From the NCBI GenBank assembly GCA_937885645.1, contig CALABJ010000015.1, forward strand, positions 1-23,138: 23,138 nucleotides of DNA, read 5' to 3'. Source of the stretch: RGIG4097 sp937885645. Its GTDB lineage: Bacteria > Bacillota > Clostridia > Christensenellales > CAG-917. The notes under the pieces are model-generated. The model did no database searches. It was not told the origin of the DNA and worked only from the letters and a program-made list of their open reading frames with translations. Below are positions 4,663 through 11,695 of the stretch, piece after piece (the first letter of the stretch is position 1; the number at the start of each line of letters is the position of its first letter). The position numbers and the translations under genes were made by a program.

Positions 4663-6318
4663 TTATACCTCGAAACAACTTCCACCAACGAATTCGCGGA
4701 TGATGGAGTTGCAGGGGATTACACTTTCGTCTTCAAGGGGGCGGAAATATTTGAGATACTTGATGAGGCGGTTTGCCACAACGTATTGAGGGTCGGTAGG
4801 TTTGATTTCTCTCAAGGCAGGAAGGGCTTGGGTGCGCAATATGCAAAGCTCGTAAAGTAGGCTTGAATTGAACACGAAGTTGACGCCCTCTTGGTGAGGA
4901 TAAATCCACTTGAATTCGCCGTTGCGGACAGACTTCCACATATCGATGGTGTTGGCGGCTGTGCTTCCGCGGTGCTTCATATCTCTTACAATACGGCGGA
5001 TGAGGCGCACATCTGTGGTGGACAAAGGTGCGTGGTCATCAATGTTGATTTGGGCTTGAGGTGCGATGAATATCTTGAACTTTTGATGCTTGGGGATTGA
5101 TGAGGTCAATCTCTCGTTCAATGCGTGTATGCCCTCAATGATGATGGGACTGCCACTGTCAACTCTTATCTTTTTGCCCTCTTCTCTGTTGCCTGTTTTG
5201 AAGTTGAAATAAGGCAAGGTCACCTCTTCACCGTTGATGAGGTCATAGAGGTCCTTGTTGAATTGGTCAACGTCAAGGCAGTTGACGTGTTCAAGGTCAA
5301 GTTCACCTATGGGCAGGCCTTGGATTTCACTGATTTGGGTTTTGGGCAGATAATAGTCGTCCATTGAAATCATCACGGGGTTGATGCCACGTGACAGCAA
5401 TTCTATACGCAGACGATTGCAGAAGGTTGTCTTTCCGCTTGAACTAGGGCCTGCGATTGCGATGAGGCGGATGTCCTCCTTTTCCTTTTCAATGGCGTTG
5501 CCCAACTCGCTGAGCATATGGTTGTGGCGTGCTTCGCACAGTTGGACGAAATCTCTGGGGCTTTCCTCAACCTTTTTGTTGATGCCTACTATTGTTTGAA
5601 GTCCAACCTTTTTGGACCATTGATAGGCGGTCTGCAAGGTCTTGCCGTAGGTGGATTCCTCTTGGAATTTGGGGATTGTGGCGTCAAGCTCGTGTCGAGG
5701 ATATTGGATTATCATACCCGGGCTGTAAGGTGCAATGCGGTAGGTCTTGATTGCCCCTGTTGATGCCACCATATAGCCGTGGAGATAGTCATAATACTCT
5801 CCGCACTTGTAGAGGTGCACCACGGTGTCGGGGCGATATTCCAAAATCTCCAACTTGTCCTCGTGACCAAACTTGCTATATATCTCCCTTGCCTCTTCCT
5901 TGGTGACGGTGACACGGGTGATGGGCAGGTTTTCCTTGATAATCTTTGCCACTTCTTGCTTTATAGGCTCGGTGGCGCGGGACATATTGAACCCCTGAGT
6001 CAAGGATTGACAAAAGATTGCGCGGGATACGTTATAACTGAAACGCACGCGCACGTCGGGGTACAAGCGGTGAAATGCCATTGCTATGATAAAGCGCAGG
6101 CTGGTTTCATAGGCCTTTGATGCTTCCTCATGGTCAAGACCGAGGAGGGTGATTTCCACTCCGTCATTTCGGTCCGTCAGTTGATAGTTGAGTTCTTTGA
6201 CAACTGCCCCCACCTTGCAAATGACGTGGTTGCATCTGTCCTTTTCGGGAATAAGGTCGATGACTCTTGTTCCGCTGTTTACGGCGACCACTTCGCCGTT
6301 CATTTTGACGTTGAACAT
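4663..6318 (-). CDS. Nucleoside (uridine) kinase with N-terminal TGS/ThrRS-like domains
   Basis: This 551-residue protein combines a TGS-like domain (about 1-60) and a ThrRS-like second additional domain (about 65-225) with a C-terminal phosphoribulokinase/uridine kinase domain. The P-loop is GPSSSGKT (290-297), followed by SMDDYY (about 318-323), the acceptor-binding segment of uridine kinases. Fusions of this architecture are known from Thermotoga and Clostridia and are annotated as uridine kinase; they phosphorylate uridine/cytidine in pyrimidine salvage. The frame opens 4 codons earlier at 6330, but that ATG has no ribosome-binding site, whereas ATG 6318 follows GGAGAAAATT. A sigma-A promoter lies at 6376-6404. 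It appears monocistronic and converges on the DUF362 operon. Confidence 0.88.
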   Translation of the reverse strand: MFNVKMNGEVVAVNSGTRVIDLIPEKDRCNHVICKVGAVVKELNYQLTDRNDGVEITLLGLDHEEASKAYETSLRFIIAMAFHRLYPDVRVRFSYNVSRAIFCQSLTQGFNMSRATEPIKQEVAKIIKENLPITRVTVTKEEAREIYSKFGHEDKLEILEYRPDTVVHLYKCGEYYDYLHGYMVASTGAIKTYRIAPYSPGMIIQYPRHELDATIPKFQEESTYGKTLQTAYQWSKKVGLQTIVGINKKVEESPRDFVQLCEARHNHMLSELGNAIEKEKEDIRLIAIAGPSSSGKTTFCNRLRIELLSRGINPVMISMDDYYLPKTQISEIQGLPIGELDLEHVNCLDVDQFNKDLYDLINGEEVTLPYFNFKTGNREEGKKIRVDSGSPIIIEGIHALNERLTSSIPKHQKFKIFIAPQAQINIDDHAPLSTTDVRLIRRIVRDMKHRGSTAANTIDMWKSVRNGEFKWIYPHQEGVNFVFNSSLLYELCILRTQALPALREIKPTDPQYVVANRLIKYLKYFRPLEDESVIPCNSIIREFVGGSCFEV

Positions 6319-6375
6319 AATTTTCTCCATTTTTGTAATTTCTGTTTTCTTATAGTCTATTCTTTTTGCTTGATA

Positions 6376-6404
6376 ATTTTATCATTTAACTGCATTTTCG
6401 TCAA
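6376..6404 (-). promoter_or_regulatory. Promoter of the uridine kinase gene
   Basis: On the minus strand TTGACG (6399-6404), a 17-nt spacer and TAAAAT (6376-6381). The -10 box lies inside a TGATAA/TTATCA dyad that could bind a repressor. Confidence 0.75.
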
Positions 6405-6451
6405 TACTGAATTTTTTGAGGATAAAAACCGCATATCTAAACGGGTATTTT

Positions 6452-6482
6452 GAAAAAGCGCACCCGATTTGGGTGCGCTTTG
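6452..6482 (-). terminator. Intrinsic terminator of the SDR gene
   Basis: AGCGCACCC (6457-6465) pairs with GGGTGCGCT (6471-6479) around a 5-nt loop, with a T-run on the minus strand. It lies about 30 nt past the SDR stop codon. Confidence 0.9.
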
Positions 6483-6511
6483 TGCGTGCAATAAGTATTG
6501 ATTGTGTTTTG

Positions 6512-7315
6512 TTATTCTGCTTTTTCAGTTTCGGCTTTTTGGGCGAGGAAGCGGGTGAGTTTTTTCTTTTCAAGTGCGAGATATGCCCACTTGATGGGAG
6601 GACAGACTGCCATCAACACTTTTGAGAAAACAAAGAGTTTTGAGGGATTGACAAACTTCTTGCCTCTTTCCATACCCTTGACCATACGTCTTGCAACCAC
6701 AACAGGGCTTTGCACGGGGAAAGGACGCTCGGTGATTTTTCTGCCACTGCCTTCTGCTGCCTTCTTGAAGAAACCGGTGTCGGTTGCAATGGGATAGAGG
6801 CAGGTCAATTTGACGTTTTTGGGGAGTTCAAATCTCAGTCCTTCTTGGAAGCCTTGCATTGCAAACTTGGATGAACTATAAATGGTGTAGCCGGGGATTG
6901 CCATTGTGCCGATTGCGGACACGGTGATTGCCATGTGACCAGGTCTGCCGTTCAAATACTCAACGTACTTTGCGTAGGAATAGATGGGTGAATAGACGTT
7001 GGTTTCAAACATTCTTTCAACCCTTTCCCAGTTGACGTAGTCAAACTTTTCATAGTAAGGATAGCCTGCGTTGGCAAAGAAAATGTCAATTTGGCCAAGA
7101 ACCTCGATTGCTCTGTCAAAGATTTGATCCACGTTCTCTTTCTTTGACACGTCCATAACCATAGGGGTGACCTTATTTGAATCGAAAGTTTCGATTTTGT
7201 CTGTGTGCAAGTCCACTGCCAAAATTTGGTTGTCACCCTTGACAAGAAGTTTCAACACTTCAAGACCGATGCCACTGTTTGCTCCTGTCAATACGATTTT
7301 TTTGCCGTTGATCAT
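6512..7315 (-). CDS. Short-chain dehydrogenase/reductase (SDR)
   Basis: This 267-residue NAD(P)-dependent oxidoreductase has a classical SDR layout. The Rossmann glycine motif is TGANSGIG at 10-17, the NAG motif is at 82-84, the structural Asn is near 106 (ETNVYSP), catalytic Ser is 133 (TVSAIG), and the YxxxK pair is Y146/K150 (YSSSK). The D38 region (AVDLHTD) after beta-2 suggests an NAD(H) preference, which is inference. A basic, hydrophobic C-terminus (about 220-260: KLFVFSKVLMAVCPPIKW...) may associate with membrane or lipid, as in SDRs acting on lipid-like substrates. The frame is open to 7429, but ATG 7315 is chosen because AGGAGAAAATT directly precedes it and it begins just before the Rossmann strand. 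The substrate is unknown. Confidence 0.9.
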   Translation of the reverse strand: MINGKKIVLTGANSGIGLEVLKLLVKGDNQILAVDLHTDKIETFDSNKVTPMVMDVSKKENVDQIFDRAIEVLGQIDIFFANAGYPYYEKFDYVNWERVERMFETNVYSPIYSYAKYVEYLNGRPGHMAITVSAIGTMAIPGYTIYSSSKFAMQGFQEGLRFELPKNVKLTCLYPIATDTGFFKKAAEGSGRKITERPFPVQSPVVVARRMVKGMERGKKFVNPSKLFVFSKVLMAVCPPIKWAYLALEKKKLTRFLAQKAETEKAE

Positions 7316-7416
7316 AATTTTCTCCTGTAAAAATAAATGTATGTTTATTGTTTTTTGTCTTACATTAAGTTTGGGTTTGAGGGGCATATCCCCCTCCACT
7401 ACGATTGGTTTCGGCA

Positions 7417-7439
7417 GGAGCAAGCCCACCGCCTTACAA
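7417..7439. repeat. 23-nt dispersed repeat, copy A
   Basis: Matches 7669-7691 at 22 of 23 positions (core GCAAGCCCACCGCC). Both copies are non-coding and flank the repeat-filled SDR-coaE gap. Confidence 0.75.
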
Positions 7440-7446
7440 ACATAAC

Positions 7447-7520
7447 CCTGCGGAGCAGGATTTCATCACGCAGTGATTTCATCTGAACATAGTGAAGATT
7501 TCATCGCAGAGCGATTTCAT
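7447..7520. repeat. Tandem array of mini-hairpins with GATTTCAT linkers
   Basis: Four small stem-loops in a row: CCTGC-GGA-GCAGG (7447-7459), ATCAC-GCA-GTGAT (7465-7477), a longer TTCA...TGAA hairpin (7478-7496), and ATCGC-AGA-GCGAT (7503-7515). The octamer GATTTCAT recurs at 7459, 7475, 7497 and 7513. Stem sequences differ between units but stay self-complementary. Confidence 0.75.
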
Positions 7521-7560
7521 TTAAGACTACAAACAACTTGCGAGAAATATAACTGCAGGT

Positions 7561-7620
7561 TGATTCTCTCTCCTTCCGTCACTTCGTGCCACCTCCCTCG
7601 TCAGATGGAGGCTTTTTTTC
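7561..7620 (+). terminator. Terminator-like intergenic repeat unit
   Basis: CCTCC (7592-7596) and GGAGG (7607-7611) can pair and are followed by seven T on the plus strand. No plus-strand gene precedes it. The wording (CTCCTTCCGTCAC...CCTCCCTCGTCAG) resembles, from memory, an intergenic repeat common in Firmicutes, so it is more likely part of a repeat than a gene's own terminator. Confidence 0.5.
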
Positions 7621-7668
7621 TGCGCGTCGAGGACGCCACGCCCTACGTTATGGTTTTGTATTACGGTG

Positions 7669-7691
7669 GGAGCAAGCCCACCGCCCTACAA
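7669..7691. repeat. 23-nt dispersed repeat, copy B
   Basis: 22 of 23 bases match 7417-7439. Here the left flank GGTGGG also pairs with CCCACC inside the repeat, giving a hairpin. Confidence 0.75.
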
Positions 7692-7767
7692 CTGTGTTAT
7701 TTTCACAAATCCTATGTTTATTGTTGTGCTTTTACACCTTAAAGTGCTTGTTTTGTGATTTAAGTGG

Positions 7768-8325
7768 TTATCTGTTCAAGATGTCTGCCACCATACTTGC
7801 CTTTTCATAGAGGGCTTCTTTTGTGCCGTTGTTGAGGATGATTAAGTCCGCTTGACGGCGCAGTGCTTTCATTGGGGGTTGCACTGCCATAATCCTTTTG
7901 GCACGCTTTTTGTCAACACCTCTGCCTTCAAGTCTTTTGAGGCGAAGGCTCTTTTTTGTGTCGATGAGGACGACGTGGTCAAACTCGGCAAGTATGCCAC
8001 TTTCCAGCGACAAGGGCAGTTCAACTGCCAAAAGCTCCTCTTTGCTTTCTATTATTTTGCTGACGATGAGGGGGTGGGAGATTGAGTTCAAAAGTTCTCT
8101 CTTCGCGTCATCTGCAAACACCACTTTTGAAAGGCTTGCTTTGGTGATTTCACCCTCTATCACTGCCTCAGGGAAGTTCAGTTTGAGGGTGCCAAGATAG
8201 CTTTCGTCTTGCCAAAGTTCGCTGTTGATTTGGTCTGCGGAAAGCACTGCGTAGCCGTTGTCGCCAAAGGCACGCATTGCTTCACTTTTGCCGCAGCCTA
8301 TTCCGCCTATCACTGCAATTTTCAT
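7768..8325 (-). CDS. coaE: Dephospho-CoA kinase
   Basis: CoaE phosphorylates the 3'-hydroxyl of dephospho-CoA, the last step of coenzyme A synthesis, in the cytosol. The P-loop is GGIGCGKS at 7-14, followed by the substrate Asp in SADQIN (about 29-34), the SHPLI motif near 82-86, a LPL lid-region motif, and the C-terminal ADLIILNNGT. At 185 residues it is slightly shorter than typical CoaE proteins (around 195-205). Its ATG overlaps the polA stop codon by 4 nt (ATGA), giving translational coupling. A polA-coaE order is common in Bacillota, which supports the call. About 450 nt of repeat-rich DNA follow; no clear terminator was found right after the stop. Confidence 0.93.
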   Translation of the reverse strand: MKIAVIGGIGCGKSEAMRAFGDNGYAVLSADQINSELWQDESYLGTLKLNFPEAVIEGEITKASLSKVVFADDAKRELLNSISHPLIVSKIIESKEELLAVELPLSLESGILAEFDHVVLIDTKKSLRLKRLEGRGVDKKRAKRIMAVQPPMKALRRQADLIILNNGTKEALYEKASMVADILNR

Positions 8326-10817
8326 TTCAATTCCGCCCAGTTGTCGCCAACAACTGCCTCTGCCACCAAGGGTACGTTGAGTTTCATTGCCGAGCCCATT
8401 TCCTCTTGGAGAATTTGTTTGACTTCTTCCACTTCGGTTTCGTCTGCGTCTATGATGAGTTCGTCGTGGACTTGAAGAATCATCTTTGATTTCATACCTT
8501 CAAGACGCTTTTCAACGGCAATCATCGCCACCTTGATTATGTCTGCGGCAGAGCCTTGGAGAGGTGTGTTCTTTGCCATACGCTGTGCTGCGGAGCGGAC
8601 AAGATAGTTGCTTGCGCTGAGGTCTTGGAGATTTCTGCGTCTGCCAAGGATTGTGGTGCTGTATCCCTGCTCTGTTGCTTTTTGCACGTTGCCGTCAAGG
8701 TATGTCTTGACTGTGGGATAACTTTCAAAATATCTTTCAATAAATTCCTTGGCGCGGTAGTTGGATATGCCCAGTTGCTCGGCAAGGCCAAAGTCACTCA
8801 TACCATAGATGATGCCGAAGTTGACCGCCTTTGCATCACGGCGCATATCGCTGGTGACTTCATCCACTGGCACTCCAAAGATTTGTGATGCCGTTGAGGC
8901 GTGGATATCTACGCCAGTGTTGTAAGAGTCCACAAGGATTTTGTCCTCACTGAAATGAGCAAGAAGCCTCAGTTCAATTTGGCTGTAATCTGCGGACACA
9001 AGTTTGCATCCTTTTGAGGGCACAAAGGCTCTTTTGATGTCCTTTGACTCCTCACTGCGGACAGGGATATTTTGGAGATTAGGGTTTGTTGAGGACAGTC
9101 TGCCCGTTGCGGTGATGCATTGATTGAATTCGGTGTGTATGCGACCGCGGTTGACAAGAGGTTGAAGCCCCACAACGTAGGTGGACAACAACTTTGAATA
9201 GTGCCTAAAATCCAGTATAAGCCCTATTACGGGGTGTTCGCCTTTCAGGTTGGTCAACACCTCTTCCCCAACGCTATAACCCGTCTTGGTCTTTTTGCCA
9301 TGTTTCAGGCCTAGGCGTTCAAAGAGGACTTCGCCAAGTTGTTTGGGTGATGCCACGTTAAATTCAAAGCCAACTGCTTCATATATCTTTTCAGTCAAGT
9401 CATTGACGATGGTGCTGTACTTTTCTTTCAACTTTTCAAGCTCAGCCACGTCAACTGCAAAGCCCCTTTCTTCCATACGTTTCAACACTACGGCAAGGGG
9501 TTGTTCTACTTCGTAGAAAAGTTTTGTCAAGCCCTTTTCTTCAAGGGCCTTTTTCAGTTTCAAATGGAAATGGAATAGTTCCGCCGCCCCGACTTCATAG
9601 CCGTCACCACCAAGGCAAGCGTCTATGGATTTGATGGGAGCACTTTCTCTCACAAGGTGGGTGGCAATCATGACGTCAAAAAAGTCCACGTCAAGGTCAA
9701 ACTCCTTGGAGAGGGATTTATAGTCATAACAGACAACAGTCTTGCCATTGAGAAGGCTCTTGACCTTGTCTATTGCGCTGTCAAAGGTGAGCTCGGCAAA
9801 GAGGTCGTCACCGCAACTGATGACGTACTCCGTCTTGCCGTCTGTGGAGAAGGATATCCTGTCACGGATGAGGAGGGCTACTCTATCCCCTGTCATAGCC
9901 TTTTCTACGGCGGAGAGGGTGTCAAGTTCAACAACGGTCTTTTCAAAGTTGACTTCCCCTGTCTCCTCCTCGTCAAAGGTCATACTGGCAGATATGGACA
10001 TAAGTTCCATTTCAAAGAGTCTGTGCTTCACTTCCCCTGAGTAGACGGGATTGAAGGTCATATCATCAAGGGTGCAATCAATAGGGGCATTAACCTCAAT
10101 GGTGGCAAGCTCACGGCTGAGCCTTGCAACGTCTTCGCTAGCGCGGATTGTTTCACCAAGTTTGCCCTTGATTTCATCTGCGTGAGCGTACACTCCGTCA
10201 AGATTGCCGTAAGTGGTGAGAAGGTCTCTTGCGGTCTTTTCGCCAACTCCCTTTACGCCGGGGATATTGTCGGAGGGGTCACCTCTCAATGCCTTATAAT
10301 CGATGAAGGTGTCCACGGTGAAACCGTCGTCAAGAAGCCACTGAGGTGTGATGTATTCAATGTCGGTGACTCCCTTTTTTGTCCAAAGGATTGTGGTTGA
10401 ATCACTGACCAGTTGGAAACTGTCCCTATCCCCCGTGACGATGTAGGTGTCGTCCTTGAAGCGGTTGGCAAGAGTGCCTAAGATATCGTCCGCCTCATAG
10501 CCCTCTTTGGATATGACCTTTATCTTCATAAGAGAAAGCAATTCCTTGAGAGGCTCGACTTGCATGGCAAGTTCAGGGTCCATAGGTTTTCTTGTGCCCT
10601 TGTAGTCAGCGTAGCGCAAATGCCTAAAAGTGGGGGCTTTCAGGTCAAATGCCACAGCCATGTGGGTGGGCTTTTGTTCCTTCACCAATTTGGTGATAAG
10701 GCGCATAAAACCAAAAATCGCTCCCGTAAAGAAGCCTTTTGAGGTTTTAAGGCCGGGGAGCGCGTGATAAGCACGATGGAGCAAACTGTTGCCGTCTATG
10801 AGGATAATTTTGTTCAT
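8322..10817 (-). CDS. polA: DNA polymerase I
   Basis: This 831-residue enzyme fills gaps and removes RNA primers in replication and repair. The 5'-3' exonuclease domain spans about 1-290 (LIDGNSLLHRAYHA at 6-19; GYEADD at 106-111; TGDRD at 128-132; GDPSDNIPGVKGVG at 179-192). The central 3'-5' exonuclease-like domain (about 300-435) lacks the acidic metal ligands, e.g. LIRDRISF where a DxE motif is expected, so proofreading is probably absent, as in Bacillus Pol I. Polymerase motifs are intact: A, D610-YSQIELR; B, RRDAKAVNFGIIYG at 659-672; C, QVHDE at 782-786. The start ATG lies 1 nt after the patatin gene's stop, and its 3' end overlaps coaE. Confidence 0.97.
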   Translation of the reverse strand: MNKIILIDGNSLLHRAYHALPGLKTSKGFFTGAIFGFMRLITKLVKEQKPTHMAVAFDLKAPTFRHLRYADYKGTRKPMDPELAMQVEPLKELLSLMKIKVISKEGYEADDILGTLANRFKDDTYIVTGDRDSFQLVSDSTTILWTKKGVTDIEYITPQWLLDDGFTVDTFIDYKALRGDPSDNIPGVKGVGEKTARDLLTTYGNLDGVYAHADEIKGKLGETIRASEDVARLSRELATIEVNAPIDCTLDDMTFNPVYSGEVKHRLFEMELMSISASMTFDEEETGEVNFEKTVVELDTLSAVEKAMTGDRVALLIRDRISFSTDGKTEYVISCGDDLFAELTFDSAIDKVKSLLNGKTVVCYDYKSLSKEFDLDVDFFDVMIATHLVRESAPIKSIDACLGGDGYEVGAAELFHFHLKLKKALEEKGLTKLFYEVEQPLAVVLKRMEERGFAVDVAELEKLKEKYSTIVNDLTEKIYEAVGFEFNVASPKQLGEVLFERLGLKHGKKTKTGYSVGEEVLTNLKGEHPVIGLILDFRHYSKLLSTYVVGLQPLVNRGRIHTEFNQCITATGRLSSTNPNLQNIPVRSEESKDIKRAFVPSKGCKLVSADYSQIELRLLAHFSEDKILVDSYNTGVDIHASTASQIFGVPVDEVTSDMRRDAKAVNFGIIYGMSDFGLAEQLGISNYRAKEFIERYFESYPTVKTYLDGNVQKATEQGYSTTILGRRRNLQDLSASNYLVRSAAQRMAKNTPLQGSAADIIKVAMIAVEKRLEGMKSKMILQVHDELIIDADETEVEEVKQILQEEMGSAMKLNVPLVAEAVVGDNWAELK

Positions 10818-10818
10818 A

Positions 10819-11625
10819 TCAGTTGTTGTAGGGCAGGATTATGCCACTGTCAAGAAGTCGCATTGCGTCATTGTAGCCCATTTTGTACATGGTGTCGAAC
10901 TTCTCAGGGTTGAACGCCATCGGACGTCCTAAATCGGTTTTGGGCATGATGTAAGTGAGGTCAAGGTCGTCACGCTCAATGAGGCGTTTGGGTTGCTTTG
11001 TTGCCACGTTGGTGCGGATGACAATCATCTTGTCATAACCGTGGCGTGCAAGCAGGTTGACGGGCATATTGTCGTACACTCCCCCGTCAATATATTTGAC
11101 TCCGTCAATTTCCTTTGCAGGGAAAATGGGGAAAGATGCCGATGCGATGACGTAGTCAATGAGTTTGCCCTTTGGGATGTCCTCTTTCATCACCTCAACA
11201 GGTTTCATATCAGTGATATTGTAGGTGACAAGGCCAAAGTCCATAGGGGATTTGCGGACTGCTTCCTCGTTGAGATTGCTGTAAACGAAGTTTTCCGCAC
11301 GGACATATGAGTCCTTCAAAACCTCGTGGACGTTGCCCAGTTTCTTGCCTGCGTAGGTGATGAGATTCAAGTCAAAGTCCTTGTGTTTGTATTTGGCAAG
11401 CCAATCTTCATCCAGCTCGAAAGCATCACTTTCCATGACCGTCTTCCACATTGAAGCCAGGCCTTCTATGCCAGCACCAATCAGCGCCGCTCCGTTGAGT
11501 GCGCCAATGGACGTGCCTGCAACACCATCAAAGTGTACGCCTGCTTCATATAGGGCTTTCAGTGCGCCAAGTTGATATACACCCTTGACTCCGCCACCTT
11601 CAAGAACAAGTCCTAGTTTCTTCAT
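10819..11625 (-). CDS. Patatin-like phospholipase family protein
   Basis: This 268-residue serine hydrolase has all the marks of a bacterial patatin-like acyl hydrolase. The oxyanion loop is GGGVKG (10-15), the nucleophile elbow is GTSIG with Ser39, and the catalytic Asp is D180 in DGGVYDN; together they form the Ser-Asp dyad. There is no signal peptide, so it probably acts on membrane phospholipids from the cytosolic side; the substrate is not predictable. It resembles the YjjU/RssA group of short patatins. The start ATG at 11625 follows GGAGAAAAC. It lies 70 nt after the surface-protein gene and 1 nt before polA, so it is likely co-transcribed with polA and coaE. Confidence 0.92.
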   Translation of the reverse strand: MKKLGLVLEGGGVKGVYQLGALKALYEAGVHFDGVAGTSIGALNGAALIGAGIEGLASMWKTVMESDAFELDEDWLAKYKHKDFDLNLITYAGKKLGNVHEVLKDSYVRAENFVYSNLNEEAVRKSPMDFGLVTYNITDMKPVEVMKEDIPKGKLIDYVIASASFPIFPAKEIDGVKYIDGGVYDNMPVNLLARHGYDKMIVIRTNVATKQPKRLIERDDLDLTYIMPKTDLGRPMAFNPEKFDTMYKMGYNDAMRLLDSGIILPYNN

Positions 11626-11667
11626 AGTTTTCTCCGCTCAATGAGATTTTTGCTTTGTTTAGACGTT

Positions 11668-11686
11668 GGAGTGGCGTAGCCACTCC
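11668..11686 (-). terminator. Hairpin between the surface-protein and patatin genes
   Basis: GGAGTGGC and GCCACTCC pair around a 3-nt loop, 9 nt after the surface-protein stop codon. There is no T-run, so it may be an mRNA processing or stability hairpin rather than a true terminator. Confidence 0.4.
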
Positions 11687-11695
11687 TCGTCAAGT

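Noticed and set aside
4393..4789. Plus- and minus-strand open frames in the 4.4-4.7 kb gap
   Set aside because: Low-complexity Ser/Thr/Arg-rich translations over a repeat; no ribosome-binding site or domain. The longer ones run into the uridine kinase gene antisense.
7447..7520. Possible CRISPR array
   Set aside because: The recurring unit is only 8 nt, the spacing alternates 16/22/16 and the 'spacers' are self-complementary. No cas genes are nearby.
7473..7810. Open frames of 89 and 74 codons between the SDR and coaE genes
   Set aside because: They span dispersed repeats and a terminator-like unit and resemble known spurious translations of intergenic repeats.
8322..10817. Loss of 3'-5' exonuclease residues in DNA polymerase I as a novelty
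   Set aside because: Degenerate proofreading domains are well known in Pol I of Bacillus and other Firmicutes.
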